Part shown: positions 25,331 through 34,034 of the stretch, piece after piece | How the letters are laid out: each line of letters begins with the position of its first letter | Position numbering within the stretch: the first letter of the stretch is position 1 | DNA from: Pleomorphochaeta sp963678575 | GTDB taxonomy: Bacteria > Spirochaetota > Spirochaetia > Sphaerochaetales > Sphaerochaetaceae | DNA: 64,000 nucleotides | Direction of reading: 5' to 3' | NCBI GenBank assembly: GCA_963678575.2 | Contig: CAXXHV010000002.1 | Coordinates: 992,001 to 1,056,000, forward strand | Program-made: the position numbers and the translations under genes | Notes under the pieces: generated by a model | The model's input: the letters and a program-made list of their open reading frames with translations, nothing else | Told to the model about the DNA's origin: nothing | Database searches by the model: none

Positions 25331-25849
25331 ATGGCATTACATTTAGTTCTATTTGAACCAAGAATCCCTCAAAATACAGGAAATATTATTAGAACATGTG
25401 CAGTAATTGGTGCACATTTAGATTTAGTTCACCCATTAGGCTTTAGTGTTGATGAAAAACACGTTAAAAGAGCTGGTTTAGATTATTTTGATAAAGTAAA
25501 TGTTACTCAATGGGAAAATACTCAAAGTTTTCTAGAAGCAAAAAAAAATGAAAAACTTTTTTTCTTTACAACAAAAGCTTTAAAATCATATCATGAAGTA
25601 AAATATGAAGTAAAATATGAAGTAACGGGAGATACATATTTAATTTTTGGGAGAGAAGATAAAGGAATTGCTGAAGAAATTTTAATCCAACATAAAGAAC
25701 AATGTGTTAGAATTCCTATGAGAAAAGAATTAAGAAGTTTGAATCTTTCAAATTCAGTTGCAATAGCCGCATATGAATATTTAAGACAAATTGATTTCGT
25801 AGGATTAGAAGAAAAAGGTCATCTACATAGATTGGATTGGATTGATTAA
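25331..25849 (+). CDS. trmL: tRNA (cytidine/uridine-2'-O-)-methyltransferase TrmL
   Basis: SPOUT-fold enzyme methylating the ribose of position 34 in certain leucine tRNAs. 172 residues: ALHLVLFEPRIPQNTGNIIRT (2-22 in parts), HPLGFSVDEKHVKRAGLDY, FGREDKGI (SAM-binding knot) and RIPMRKELRSLNLSNSVAIAAYE. Between FFFTTKALKSYH and TGDTYLIFG the protein carries EVKYEVKYEV, coded by a 12-base tandem repeat, giving four residues more than expected. TAGGAGA precedes the start. Followed by proC after 52 bases. Confidence 0.92.
   Translation: MALHLVLFEPRIPQNTGNIIRTCAVIGAHLDLVHPLGFSVDEKHVKRAGLDYFDKVNVTQWENTQSFLEAKKNEKLFFFTTKALKSYHEVKYEVKYEVTGDTYLIFGREDKGIAEEILIQHKEQCVRIPMRKELRSLNLSNSVAIAAYEYLRQIDFVGLEEKGHLHRLDWID
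25595..25624 (+). repeat. In-frame 12-base tandem repeat inside trmL
   Basis: The unit GAAGTAAAATAT occurs twice (25595-25606, 25607-25618) and begins a third time (GAAGTA, 25619-25624). It encodes EVKY repeated, on the loop before the SPOUT knot, and keeps the frame. Confidence 0.9.
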
Positions 25850-25901
25850 ACTATTCATTATATTAAATATAAAATAATGTATTATTAAGGAGTAAATAAA
25901 T

Positions 25902-26714
25902 ATGAATAATATAGGATTTATTGGTCTAGGTAACATGGGTTCTTCTATTTTAAGAGCAGTAGCAAAAGCAAGTGATGAATTTAATATATCAATTTTTGAC
26001 ACTGATAATAACAAAATGGAATCATTAAAAAATGAATTAAATTCTTCAAATATTGAAATATTTTCTTATGATTCTATTGAAGCTTTAATTAAAAACTCAA
26101 ATATAATTATGATTTGTGTTAAACCTCAAATTTTACCCAAAATATATGACCAAATAAAAAATGCTAATACAAATGATGTATTATTTATCTCAATAGCTGC
26201 AGGCGTTACTACTTCCACTTTAAAAGAGAATTTACAAAGTAATAGAATTGTTAGATTTATGCCAAATTTAGCTGCAAAATGTAATAAATCAGTTACAGCG
26301 ATTTGTGGAGCAATAAAGACAAGTTCTAATGATAAAAATTTAGCTTATAAAATTGCACAAATGTTTGGTAATGCTTTTTTCTTAGATGAAGATAAGTTCA
26401 GTGCTTTTATTGGAATTAGTGGATCGGCCATTGCATTTGTATTTGAATTTGCTCATGCTCTAGCTCTAGGGGGAACCCATGAAGGAATTGCTTACGATAC
26501 TTCTTTAGACATTGCTTTTGCAACAATGGAAAGCGCAAGAGCTCTTTATGAAGTAGATAAAGAAAACCCAATTAGTTTAATGAGCAAGGTCTGTTCAGCG
26601 GGAGGGACAACTATTGAAGGTATTAAAACATTAAAAGACAACAAATTTAGCAGTGCTGTTATAAACAGTGTTATAAATACTTCAAAAAAATCTAAAGAAT
26701 TAGAGAAAAAATAA
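25902..26714 (+). CDS. proC: Pyrroline-5-carboxylate reductase
   Basis: Last step of proline synthesis, NAD(P)H-dependent. 270 residues: Rossmann GFIGLGNMGSS (4-14), VKPQILPKI, SIAAGVTTSTL, RFMPNLAAK and the C-terminal family signature around SPISLMSKVCSAGGTTIEGI (here NPISLMSKVCSAGGTT). AAGGAG precedes the ATG. The other proline genes, proA and proB, lie about 5 kb away on the opposite strand, so the pathway is local but not one operon. Confidence 0.95.
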   Translation: MNNIGFIGLGNMGSSILRAVAKASDEFNISIFDTDNNKMESLKNELNSSNIEIFSYDSIEALIKNSNIIMICVKPQILPKIYDQIKNANTNDVLFISIAAGVTTSTLKENLQSNRIVRFMPNLAAKCNKSVTAICGAIKTSSNDKNLAYKIAQMFGNAFFLDEDKFSAFIGISGSAIAFVFEFAHALALGGTHEGIAYDTSLDIAFATMESARALYEVDKENPISLMSKVCSAGGTTIEGIKTLKDNKFSSAVINSVINTSKKSKELEKK

Positions 26715-26786
26715 TTATTTATCTAGTACATTTTTTTTAAACCTATTATTATTATAAACAAATTTAAAATCTCAAGGACACAAACC

Positions 26787-28067
26787 ATGATTGATTTAAG
26801 AGAGCTTAAAAGCCGAAAAGAAGAAATCTCATTAAACATTAAAAACCGTTTTATGAATGTGGATTTAGATAGCATTATTGCTATTCAAGATGAAAGAGCA
26901 TCTTTACTACAAAAAAGCGAAGATTTACGAAGTCAAAGAAATGCGAATGCTTCCAAAATGAAAGGTAAATTGGATCCAACTATTCGTCAAGAATTAATTG
27001 AACAAGGAAAAGCTTTAAAAGTTGAAATTGCTGAAGTTGAAGAAAAATTAAAAGAGACTTTAGATAAATACAACTCATTAACAAGAACTATCCCAAACTA
27101 CGCTCACCCTAGTGCCCCAATTGGAAAAGAAGATAAAGACAATACTGCAATTAAATTTTTTGGAGAACCTAAAAAATTTGATTTTAAAGCTTTAGATCAT
27201 GTTCAAATTAGTGAAAAATTAGATATTTTAGATTTTGAAAAAGGCACAAAAGTATCTGGCCCTAAATTTTATTATGTTAAAAATCAAGGTGTTATTCTTC
27301 AAATGGCACTTGAAAGATTTGCAACAGATATTTTAATAAAAAAAGGATTTACACCTTTTATAACTCCAGATATTGCAAAAGAAGAAATCTTAAATGGAAT
27401 TGGGTTTAATCCAAGAGGTGCAGAAAGTAATATTTATACAATAGAAAATACTGATACTTGCTTAGTTGGTACAGCAGAAATTACACTTGGTGGATATTAT
27501 AGTAATGAAATTTTAAATAAAGAAGATTTACCTATTAAAATGACGGGATTATCTCATTGTTTTAGAAGAGAAGCTGGTGGTGCAGGACAATATTCAAAAG
27601 GACTTTATAGAGTTCATCAATTCTCTAAATTAGAGATGTTTGTTCTTTGTTTACCAGAAGATAGTGATAAAATTCATCAACAATTATTAGAAATAGAAGA
27701 AGAAATTTTCTCATCACTAGAAATCCCTTATAGAGTTGTAGATACTTGCACAGGTGATTTAGGTGCCCCTGCTTATAGAAAGTTTGATATAGAAGCATGG
27801 ATGCCTGGTAGAGGTGAAAATGGAGAATATGGTGAAGTTACCTCAACAAGTAACTGTACAGATTACCAGTCAAGATCTCTTCAAATAAGATATAAAGATG
27901 AAAATAACAATAATCAATATGTACATATGTTAAATGGTACTGCTATTGCTTTATCAAGAGCTATAGTAGCAATTTTAGAAAACTTCCAAAATGAAGATGG
28001 ATCAGTTTCAATTCCTAAAGTGTTGATTCCATATACTAATTTTGAAAAAATTGATGCATTAAAGTAG
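26787..28067 (+). CDS. serS: Seryl-tRNA synthetase
   Basis: 426 residues, class II. N-terminal tRNA-binding coiled-coil arm (about 25-100) starting MIDLRELKSRKEE; class II motif 2 FRREAGGAGQYSKGLYRVHQF; motif 3 LNGTAIALSRAIVAILEN; serine-pocket segment SSNCTDYQSRSL reads TSNCTDYQSRSL. AAGGA precedes the start. Gap to pncB is six bases, so the two are cotranscribed. Confidence 0.96.
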   Translation: MIDLRELKSRKEEISLNIKNRFMNVDLDSIIAIQDERASLLQKSEDLRSQRNANASKMKGKLDPTIRQELIEQGKALKVEIAEVEEKLKETLDKYNSLTRTIPNYAHPSAPIGKEDKDNTAIKFFGEPKKFDFKALDHVQISEKLDILDFEKGTKVSGPKFYYVKNQGVILQMALERFATDILIKKGFTPFITPDIAKEEILNGIGFNPRGAESNIYTIENTDTCLVGTAEITLGGYYSNEILNKEDLPIKMTGLSHCFRREAGGAGQYSKGLYRVHQFSKLEMFVLCLPEDSDKIHQQLLEIEEEIFSSLEIPYRVVDTCTGDLGAPAYRKFDIEAWMPGRGENGEYGEVTSTSNCTDYQSRSLQIRYKDENNNNQYVHMLNGTAIALSRAIVAILENFQNEDGSVSIPKVLIPYTNFEKIDALK

Positions 28068-28073
28068 GTAAAA

Positions 28074-29525
28074 ATGAATATTAGCGCACTTACTACAGAT
28101 TTTTATGAATTAACAATGATGCAAGGGTTCTTTAAAAATAATTATAATCCAAAAGTTGTTTTTGATATGTTTTATAGAACAAATCCTTTTAATGGCGGAT
28201 ATGCATTATTTGCAGGGCTAGATCAATTATTAGAAAAATTAGAAAATTTCAAATTTAGCAATGATGATATTGAATACCTTAGAACTTTAAAAATGTTTGA
28301 TGAAGATTTTTTACAATATTTAAGTAAATTCAAATTTGAAGGATCAGTTTATTCAATGGATGAAGCTGAAGTAGTATTTGCCGGGGAACCTTTAATCAGA
28401 ATTCATACAAATTTAATTGATGCCCAGCTTATTGAAGGAATGCTTTTAAATACTATAAATTTTCAAACATTAATAGCTACTAAAGCTTCAAGAATGGTAA
28501 TTGCAAGCAAAGGTTCAAGTATCATGGAGTTTGGACTAAGAAGAGCTCAAGGTGATGACGGTGCATTAAGTGCTGCAAGAGCTTCTTTCATCGGAGGAAC
28601 TAAAGTTACAAGTAACACTCTTGCTGGAAAGTTATTTAACATACCTGTTAGTGGTACTATGGCACACTCCTGGATTATGAGCTTTGATAGTGAAGAAGAA
28701 TCCTTTAGAAAGTTTGCAGAGATATATCCAGATAATTGTATTTTATTAATCGATACTTATGATACCTTAGGTTCAGGAATTGATAATGCAATTAAAATTG
28801 GATTAGAGCAGAAAGCAAAAGGTAAAAAAATTGGAGTAAGAATTGATTCTGGTGATATGAGTTATTTACCTCGAGTAATTAGAGATAGACTTGATGAAGC
28901 TGGGTTAGAAGATGCTATAATTGTTGTTTCAAACGATATTACAGAAGAAATAATTCAAGCACTTGTTGCTGATGAAGCTCCTATTGACCTTTGGGGAATT
29001 GGCACTCACCTAGTAACTGGAGGTTTTCAATCTTCTCTAAACGGTGTTTATAAACTTTGTGCCAAAGAATCTCAAGATGGTTCTTTTGTTCCAACAATGA
29101 AAATTTCTAACTCATTTGGGAAAACAACCAATCCAGCTGTTAAACAAGTTTGGAGATTTTATGATGAAAACAATGGCGCAATCGCTGATTTAATTACTTT
29201 AGATTCTGAAAAAATTGTCAGTAATAAAGATTATTCTTTTTATCATCCTTTTAGTGAAACCGACTTTTTCAAATTAAAAAGCAATAAATATACTTCAATA
29301 AAACCATTATTAAAAATCAAAATGACAAATGGTAAAAGAGTTGATGAACAAAAAAGCTTAAAAGAACTACAAGAATTTGGAAGAAAAAATCTTGAAATGT
29401 TCCATAAATCATATAAAAGACAAATCAATCCACATATATATAAGGTAAGTTTATCTTCTGCGTTAAAGACACTTAAGAGAGATTTAGTTTCAAAAGAAAG
29501 ATTAAAACTTAATAAAGAAGATTAA
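28074..29525 (+). CDS. pncB: Nicotinate phosphoribosyltransferase
   Basis: Preiss-Handler NAD salvage: nicotinate plus PRPP gives nicotinate mononucleotide. 483 residues; N-terminal ALTTDFYELTMMQGFF, EFGLRRAQGDDGALSAARASFIGG (active-site loop near 155-178), SGTMAHSWIMSF, the phosphate-binding IRIDSGD read as VRIDSGDM, and WGIGTHLVTG. Length fits the bacterial long form. Follows serS by six bases; a strong terminator comes 32 bases after the stop. Confidence 0.94.
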   Translation: MNISALTTDFYELTMMQGFFKNNYNPKVVFDMFYRTNPFNGGYALFAGLDQLLEKLENFKFSNDDIEYLRTLKMFDEDFLQYLSKFKFEGSVYSMDEAEVVFAGEPLIRIHTNLIDAQLIEGMLLNTINFQTLIATKASRMVIASKGSSIMEFGLRRAQGDDGALSAARASFIGGTKVTSNTLAGKLFNIPVSGTMAHSWIMSFDSEEESFRKFAEIYPDNCILLIDTYDTLGSGIDNAIKIGLEQKAKGKKIGVRIDSGDMSYLPRVIRDRLDEAGLEDAIIVVSNDITEEIIQALVADEAPIDLWGIGTHLVTGGFQSSLNGVYKLCAKESQDGSFVPTMKISNSFGKTTNPAVKQVWRFYDENNGAIADLITLDSEKIVSNKDYSFYHPFSETDFFKLKSNKYTSIKPLLKIKMTNGKRVDEQKSLKELQEFGRKNLEMFHKSYKRQINPHIYKVSLSSALKTLKRDLVSKERLKLNKED

Positions 29526-29556
29526 TTTTAATTGTAATAGAATATTTTATTATAGA

Positions 29557-29607
29557 GTGCAGAGCCTAGTTTATTTAATACTAGGCTTTGTACTGAAGTT
29601 TTCTTTT
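29557..29607 (+). terminator. Terminator after pncB
   Basis: A 14-bp stem with two G-T pairs, GTGCAGAGCCTAGT/ACTAGGCTTTGTAC (29557-29570, 29580-29593), a nine-base loop, then a T-rich tail TTTTCTTTT. Confidence 0.8.
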
Positions 29608-29725
29608 AACTTTTTTTTGCAAATACTCAGATTTAATGATATTTTGATAAATTATATCAAAAGAAAAATAAACTTTTATACCTTAAATCAAATATAAAAA
29701 TGAAATGATCGAAAATTGTATATAT

Positions 29726-30520
29726 TTATTTATTACGGTTATTTATTGTTTTAATGATACCATCACTAATTGCTTTGGCTATTTTGTCTCTGTAAACATT
29801 ATCTAATAGTAACTTTGCTTCGTCTTCGTTTGAAATAAACCCAACTTCGACTAAAGTAGCAGTAGTTCTACAGACATTCAATACATATAAATCATCACTT
29901 TTTATTCCCCTATTTATAATTTGAGGAATATTTTTTTTAATTGATTCTAGGATGTTTTCACTCAAAATCACACTTGTAGAATATTGGTTTTGATTTAAAG
30001 TTTTTAAATCATCATTAACAAATAAATCAATATTATCAATGGGAGTTTCTTCATCAACTAAATTAATTGTTTTATTTTCCAATTTTGTAAATACTTCAAC
30101 ACCTTTTGCACTAGCACTAACAGAAGAATTTGCATGGATTGACACAAAGATTGATGAAGCTTTATCAGCTAATTTAGTTTTATAAGCTAATTCACTTCTT
30201 TCTTGTAATGAAGGAAAAGTATCATCATATCTTGTTTGAATAATATTTAATTCTGGCATTTGGGTTAACAAATGTTGTTCAACCTTTAAAGCAAGATCTA
30301 AAACGATGTTTTTCTCTTCAATTAAAGGATTAAATGAAAATGAAGATACAGCTCCACTATCAACACCGCCATGCCCTGCATCAATAAATACAGTAGAAAT
30401 TGGATAATCAAAAAAAGAAGCAGAATATAATTTCATATAAATAAAACTTAATAAAACTAAAAAGATTATTAGCTTTTTACTTATTATATTATTTGAATGA
30501 AAAAACGATTTTATAAGCAT
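29726..30520 (-). CDS. N-acetylmuramoyl-L-alanine amidase (Amidase_3)
   Basis: 264 residues: an N-terminal hydrophobic segment (about 15-33) acts as signal peptide or anchor, then a zinc amidase domain. Ligands and catalytic residues are all present: H in IDAGHGG, E in LIEEKNI, H in SIHANSS, E in TLVEVGFISN. Cleaves the bond between MurNAc and L-Ala in the periplasm, for cell separation or remodelling. Last gene of the proA-proB-glycosyltransferase-amidase run; spacing six bases. No LysM or AMIN domain is present. Confidence 0.9.
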   Translation of the reverse strand: MLIKSFFHSNNIISKKLIIFLVLLSFIYMKLYSASFFDYPISTVFIDAGHGGVDSGAVSSFSFNPLIEEKNIVLDLALKVEQHLLTQMPELNIIQTRYDDTFPSLQERSELAYKTKLADKASSIFVSIHANSSVSASAKGVEVFTKLENKTINLVDEETPIDNIDLFVNDDLKTLNQNQYSTSVILSENILESIKKNIPQIINRGIKSDDLYVLNVCRTTATLVEVGFISNEDEAKLLLDNVYRDKIAKAISDGIIKTINNRNK

Positions 30521-30526
30521 AAAATA

Positions 30527-31477
30527 TTACTTCTCACTTCTCAACAAATCTTCATCTGGTGTATATTTCCAATTTTTAATCAATGTATTAAAATCTTTTT
30601 TGACTAAAATAATATTTCTACTTTTTACTTCATCATTAAAGGTTTTTCTATCGAAATTACCTCTAAATTTATGTGCAAAATTTTTTCCATTAATAGTTTC
30701 AATTCCTAAAGCACGCGTATGAATTATATCTAATTCTTCTGTTGGTGTTCTATCTTCAATCAAACTTAACTTATCAGGGAAACTTATAATAAAAGCGCTT
30801 GTACACCCTATTGTATTCCCAAATTCATTACATCTGATACCAAAATCTAAACATTGAAAATATTCGCTTTTTATTTCAGTATCATAACCTCTCAATCTTT
30901 GAAAAAGAGCTCTATCAAATAATCCCATACCTCTATAAGGATAAAGTGTTGGAAATACTTCAGTGGAAGACATGTGAGGGAAATAGGAATCTGGATCAAT
31001 CAAAGTGCCTTTCAATCTTGGAGAACGCATTGATGGTACAATTTCTTTATTACTATTTGCAATTGCAGGAACTAAAGCAACTGGAGAATCTTTACTATTT
31101 AAAAGTTCAAATAAATAAGCTCCTTCAAATCTAATAATATCAATATCACTTCTTACAATCATAAAAAAAGTAGTAAAACACTCATCAGCTATTGTATTAA
31201 CACTTTCACCAAGAGAAACAACCGAAGGAAATACAATAAAAGTTACATCAGGAAATTCTTCTTTAAATGAAGTTATATCCCCTCTTTCAGAACTAATTGC
31301 AGCATGTAGACAAAAATTCATATTTTTTGAATACCATCTCAAGGTGTTTTTTAATTGTTCCAAAGTACCTACATCAATAATACCAATTGCTAATTGTTCA
31401 CTTCGATGTAACTGCTCAATTTTCTTCCCAATATCTTGCTTTCTATGATATATTCTATATTTACTAATTTGACTCAT
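30527..31477 (-). CDS. Glycosyltransferase-2-like protein, function unknown
   Basis: 316 residues without a membrane segment. The central VRSDIDI resembles the DxD metal motif of GT-A glycosyltransferases, and YPYRGMGLFDRALFQRLRGYDTEI followed later by QCLDFGIRCNEFG matches the acceptor-side pattern (gly-rich, F-x-R, G-Y/F-D, D-x-x-x-R) of family 2 enzymes, read here over about 175-220. The N-terminal part IIDVGTLEQLKNTLRWYSKN also fits a GT-A beta strand. The donor and acceptor cannot be told. Overlaps proB by 14 bases and lies six bases before the amidase, hinting at a cell-envelope role. Confidence 0.55.
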   Translation of the reverse strand: MSQISKYRIYHRKQDIGKKIEQLHRSEQLAIGIIDVGTLEQLKNTLRWYSKNMNFCLHAAISSERGDITSFKEEFPDVTFIVFPSVVSLGESVNTIADECFTTFFMIVRSDIDIIRFEGAYLFELLNSKDSPVALVPAIANSNKEIVPSMRSPRLKGTLIDPDSYFPHMSSTEVFPTLYPYRGMGLFDRALFQRLRGYDTEIKSEYFQCLDFGIRCNEFGNTIGCTSAFIISFPDKLSLIEDRTPTEELDIIHTRALGIETINGKNFAHKFRGNFDRKTFNDEVKSRNIILVKKDFNTLIKNWKYTPDEDLLRSEK

Positions 31478-32588
31478 TTATAAAAACTAAATCCTCTGGA
31501 CGGAAAATAACAGCTTTTTTCCCAGGTCCCAATAACTCTTCAATGTCACTACTGTTATGACCACTAATTGCCAAAATGTCTGTACTATCATAATAAGGGA
31601 CGGCTTTTGCAAAGGCAATACCTAAGCTATCACAAATCTCAATGACATCTCCAGCTTCAAATACTCCATTTATTTCGATAATACCAGAAGGCAATAAACT
31701 CTTATGATTTTCTAAGGCTTTTTTTGCACCATTATCGATTCGTATTGAACCAGTAGTTGAACTATTTATAATCCATCTAATTCTTTGACTCATTTTTTCT
31801 TTTGAATGAATATATGTACCAATATCTTTCTTTTCTACAATTTTAATCAAAGCATTAGAATCCATTCCACTAGCAATAACACAATTACAACCTGCAATAG
31901 CAGCGATTTTGGCAGCTAAAAGTTTAGTTTTCATTCCACCAGTTGAAAATGTAGATCCAGCTCCTTTGGCATACCCCATAATAGTATCATCAATACTTAC
32001 TATTTCTTTAATAAGTTTAGCCTCTAAATTATCTTTTGGATTATCATTATATAAGCCATCAATATCTGTTAAAATTATTAATAATTGTGCATCAATTTTG
32101 GAAGCGACTAATGCACTCATTCTATCATTATCACCAAAAGCTGAACCAATTTCTGCAGTACTAATTGAATCATTCTCATTTAAAATGGGTACAATACCTA
32201 AATCTAATAATGTAAAAATACTATTTCTTAAATTAACATAAGTTTTTCTATTATCTAATTCTTTTCTTGTAATTAATACTTGAGAGCAAACTATATCTTG
32301 TTTCTTAAAAAACTTTCTATAAGTACTCATTAAAATTGGTTGCCCAATAGAAGCTAAGGCTTGTCTCATAGCAATATCTTTTACACTATTTTTAATTTTA
32401 AGTTCTTTAGCACCCATACCAATTGCACCAGATGTTACTAATACAACTTGATATCCTTTTTCTCTTAATTTAGAAATTTGTTCTACTATATTTTCTATTC
32501 TTTTCTCATCTATTGTTGTTTTACTTGATAATAAATTGGTACCAACTTTAACAACTATTGTTTTTAAATTCGAGAAATCTCTAGACAT
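31464..32588 (-). CDS. proB: Glutamate 5-kinase
   Basis: First step of proline synthesis from glutamate. 374 residues: amino-acid kinase domain (about 1-260) with VVKVGTNLLS, LVTSGAIGMGAKEL, ENDSISTAEIGSAFGDNDRMSA and STGGMKTKLLAAKIA; C-terminal PUA domain (about 280-370) as in the long form, usually linked to proline feedback. GGTGG lies before the ATG. Follows proA by 19 bases, the reverse of the common proB-proA order. Confidence 0.96.
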   Translation of the reverse strand: MSRDFSNLKTIVVKVGTNLLSSKTTIDEKRIENIVEQISKLREKGYQVVLVTSGAIGMGAKELKIKNSVKDIAMRQALASIGQPILMSTYRKFFKKQDIVCSQVLITRKELDNRKTYVNLRNSIFTLLDLGIVPILNENDSISTAEIGSAFGDNDRMSALVASKIDAQLLIILTDIDGLYNDNPKDNLEAKLIKEIVSIDDTIMGYAKGAGSTFSTGGMKTKLLAAKIAAIAGCNCVIASGMDSNALIKIVEKKDIGTYIHSKEKMSQRIRWIINSSTTGSIRIDNGAKKALENHKSLLPSGIIEINGVFEAGDVIEICDSLGIAFAKAVPYYDSTDILAISGHNSSDIEELLGPGKKAVIFRPEDLVFINESN

Positions 32589-32607
32589 TTTTTACCACCA
32601 AATTGAA

Positions 32608-33900
32608 CTAAATAAGTTCTTCATGTTTAAAATTTTTCTTATGAGAACTATAATCTTCTACGATTTGGTTATCACCTTTTAATAGATATTTTGTACTCAT
32701 TAACCCTTTGACCCCAACTGGACCACGAGCATGTAATTTAGATGTTGAAATTCCAACTTCAGCTCCCAAACCAAATCTATAACCATCTGCAAATCTAGTG
32801 CTACAATTGCTAAAAACATCAGCGCTATCAACACTATTAAAGAATTTTAAAATATTATTTTCATCTTTAGAAAGTATTGCATCTGTATGATGGGATCCAT
32901 GCTTTGAAATATGATTAATTGCTTCATCTACATTATTAACAGTTTTAATTGCAACCTCTAAATCTAAGTATTCTCTATCCCAATCTTCTTCATTTGCATC
33001 AATGCAATCAATAATTGATGCTGTTATTTTATCACCATGTATAATTACATTTTTTTTATCTAATTCCGCTTTTAAAATTGGTAAGAAATTAGAAACTATC
33101 TTTTTATTAACTAATATGGTTTCAACAGCATTGCAAGCAGAAGGGTATTGTGTTTTTGAATCAAAACAAACTAAAGCAGCTTTCTTTAAATCTGCGCTCT
33201 CATCAACATAGATTGAACATATTCCATCAGAATGTCCCATTACTGGAATTTTTGAATTATTCATTACATAAGATACAAATGAATTAGAACCTCTTGGAAT
33301 TAATAAATCAATATAACCATCCATAGTTAATAAAGTATCAACATCACTATGGCTTTCAATTAATATAACCCAAAAAGCATATAAAGAAAAATCATTTAAA
33401 GAACGAATAATACTGTTAATCAATGCTCTATTTGTATTTACGGCTTCTTTACCACCTTTTAACACAATACCATTACCACTTTTTAAACAAAGAGATACAA
33501 TTTGTATTAAGGCATCAGGTCTGGATTCAAATATCATCCCAATCACGCCTAAAGGAAAACTCACCTTCTCTAAAATTAAATTATCATCAAGTTTGCGCTT
33601 TTCTAATATGTGTCCAATAGGATCTTCTTGCTCCATAATCATTTGAATGCCATCAATAGAAGATTGAAGTTTTTTCTCATCAAAAATTAGACGAGAGATT
33701 ATAGATGATGAAAGGTTGGCTTCTTTTGCAGCTAATAAATCTTTTTTGTTTTCTTCAAAAATTATTTCTCTATCTCTAAATAATCCTTCTTTGATTAAAT
33801 AAAGAGCTTTGTTTCTTTCATCATTAGAACTGCTAGATAATTTTACGATATTTTCTCTTAATTTGATTATTTGTTCTTCTAATTTTTTATTTGAACTCAT
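32608..33900 (-). CDS. proA: Glutamate-5-semialdehyde dehydrogenase (gamma-glutamyl phosphate reductase)
   Basis: Second step of proline synthesis. 430 residues of the aldehyde dehydrogenase superfamily: SFPLGVIGMIFESRPDALIQI, SGNGIVLKGGKEAVNTNRAL, the catalytic-cysteine segment TQYPSACNAVETILV and FGLGAEVGISTSKLHARGPVG near the end. AGGAGA precedes the ATG. First gene of a four-gene leftward run with its own promoter. Confidence 0.96.
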   Translation of the reverse strand: MSSNKKLEEQIIKLRENIVKLSSSSNDERNKALYLIKEGLFRDREIIFEENKKDLLAAKEANLSSSIISRLIFDEKKLQSSIDGIQMIMEQEDPIGHILEKRKLDDNLILEKVSFPLGVIGMIFESRPDALIQIVSLCLKSGNGIVLKGGKEAVNTNRALINSIIRSLNDFSLYAFWVILIESHSDVDTLLTMDGYIDLLIPRGSNSFVSYVMNNSKIPVMGHSDGICSIYVDESADLKKAALVCFDSKTQYPSACNAVETILVNKKIVSNFLPILKAELDKKNVIIHGDKITASIIDCIDANEEDWDREYLDLEVAIKTVNNVDEAINHISKHGSHHTDAILSKDENNILKFFNSVDSADVFSNCSTRFADGYRFGLGAEVGISTSKLHARGPVGVKGLMSTKYLLKGDNQIVEDYSSHKKNFKHEELI

Positions 33901-33927
33901 ATATAAAGTATCTCCTAGGTTAAATAA

Positions 33928-33956
33928 AAAATACTATGATTTAAATATGATTGCAA
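33928..33956 (-). promoter_or_regulatory. Promoter of proA-proB-glycosyltransferase-amidase
   Basis: Minus strand: TTGCAA (33956-33951), 17-base spacer, TATTTT (33933-33928), 27 bases before the proA ATG. Confidence 0.5.
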
Positions 33957-33993
33957 TATAAGAAAATAAAAAGATAATAAAGAATTAAATAAT

Positions 33994-34029
33994 TTAGGCT
34001 ATTATAATCAAATAATCATAATAGCCTAA
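33994..34029 (-). terminator. Terminator of the metal-importer operon
   Basis: Perfect 12-bp stem TTAGGCTATTAT/ATAATAGCCTAA with a 12-base loop, five bases past the stop of the binding-protein gene. The tail is A/T-rich rather than a pure T run, so efficiency is uncertain. Confidence 0.6.
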
Positions 34030-34034
34030 TAAAA

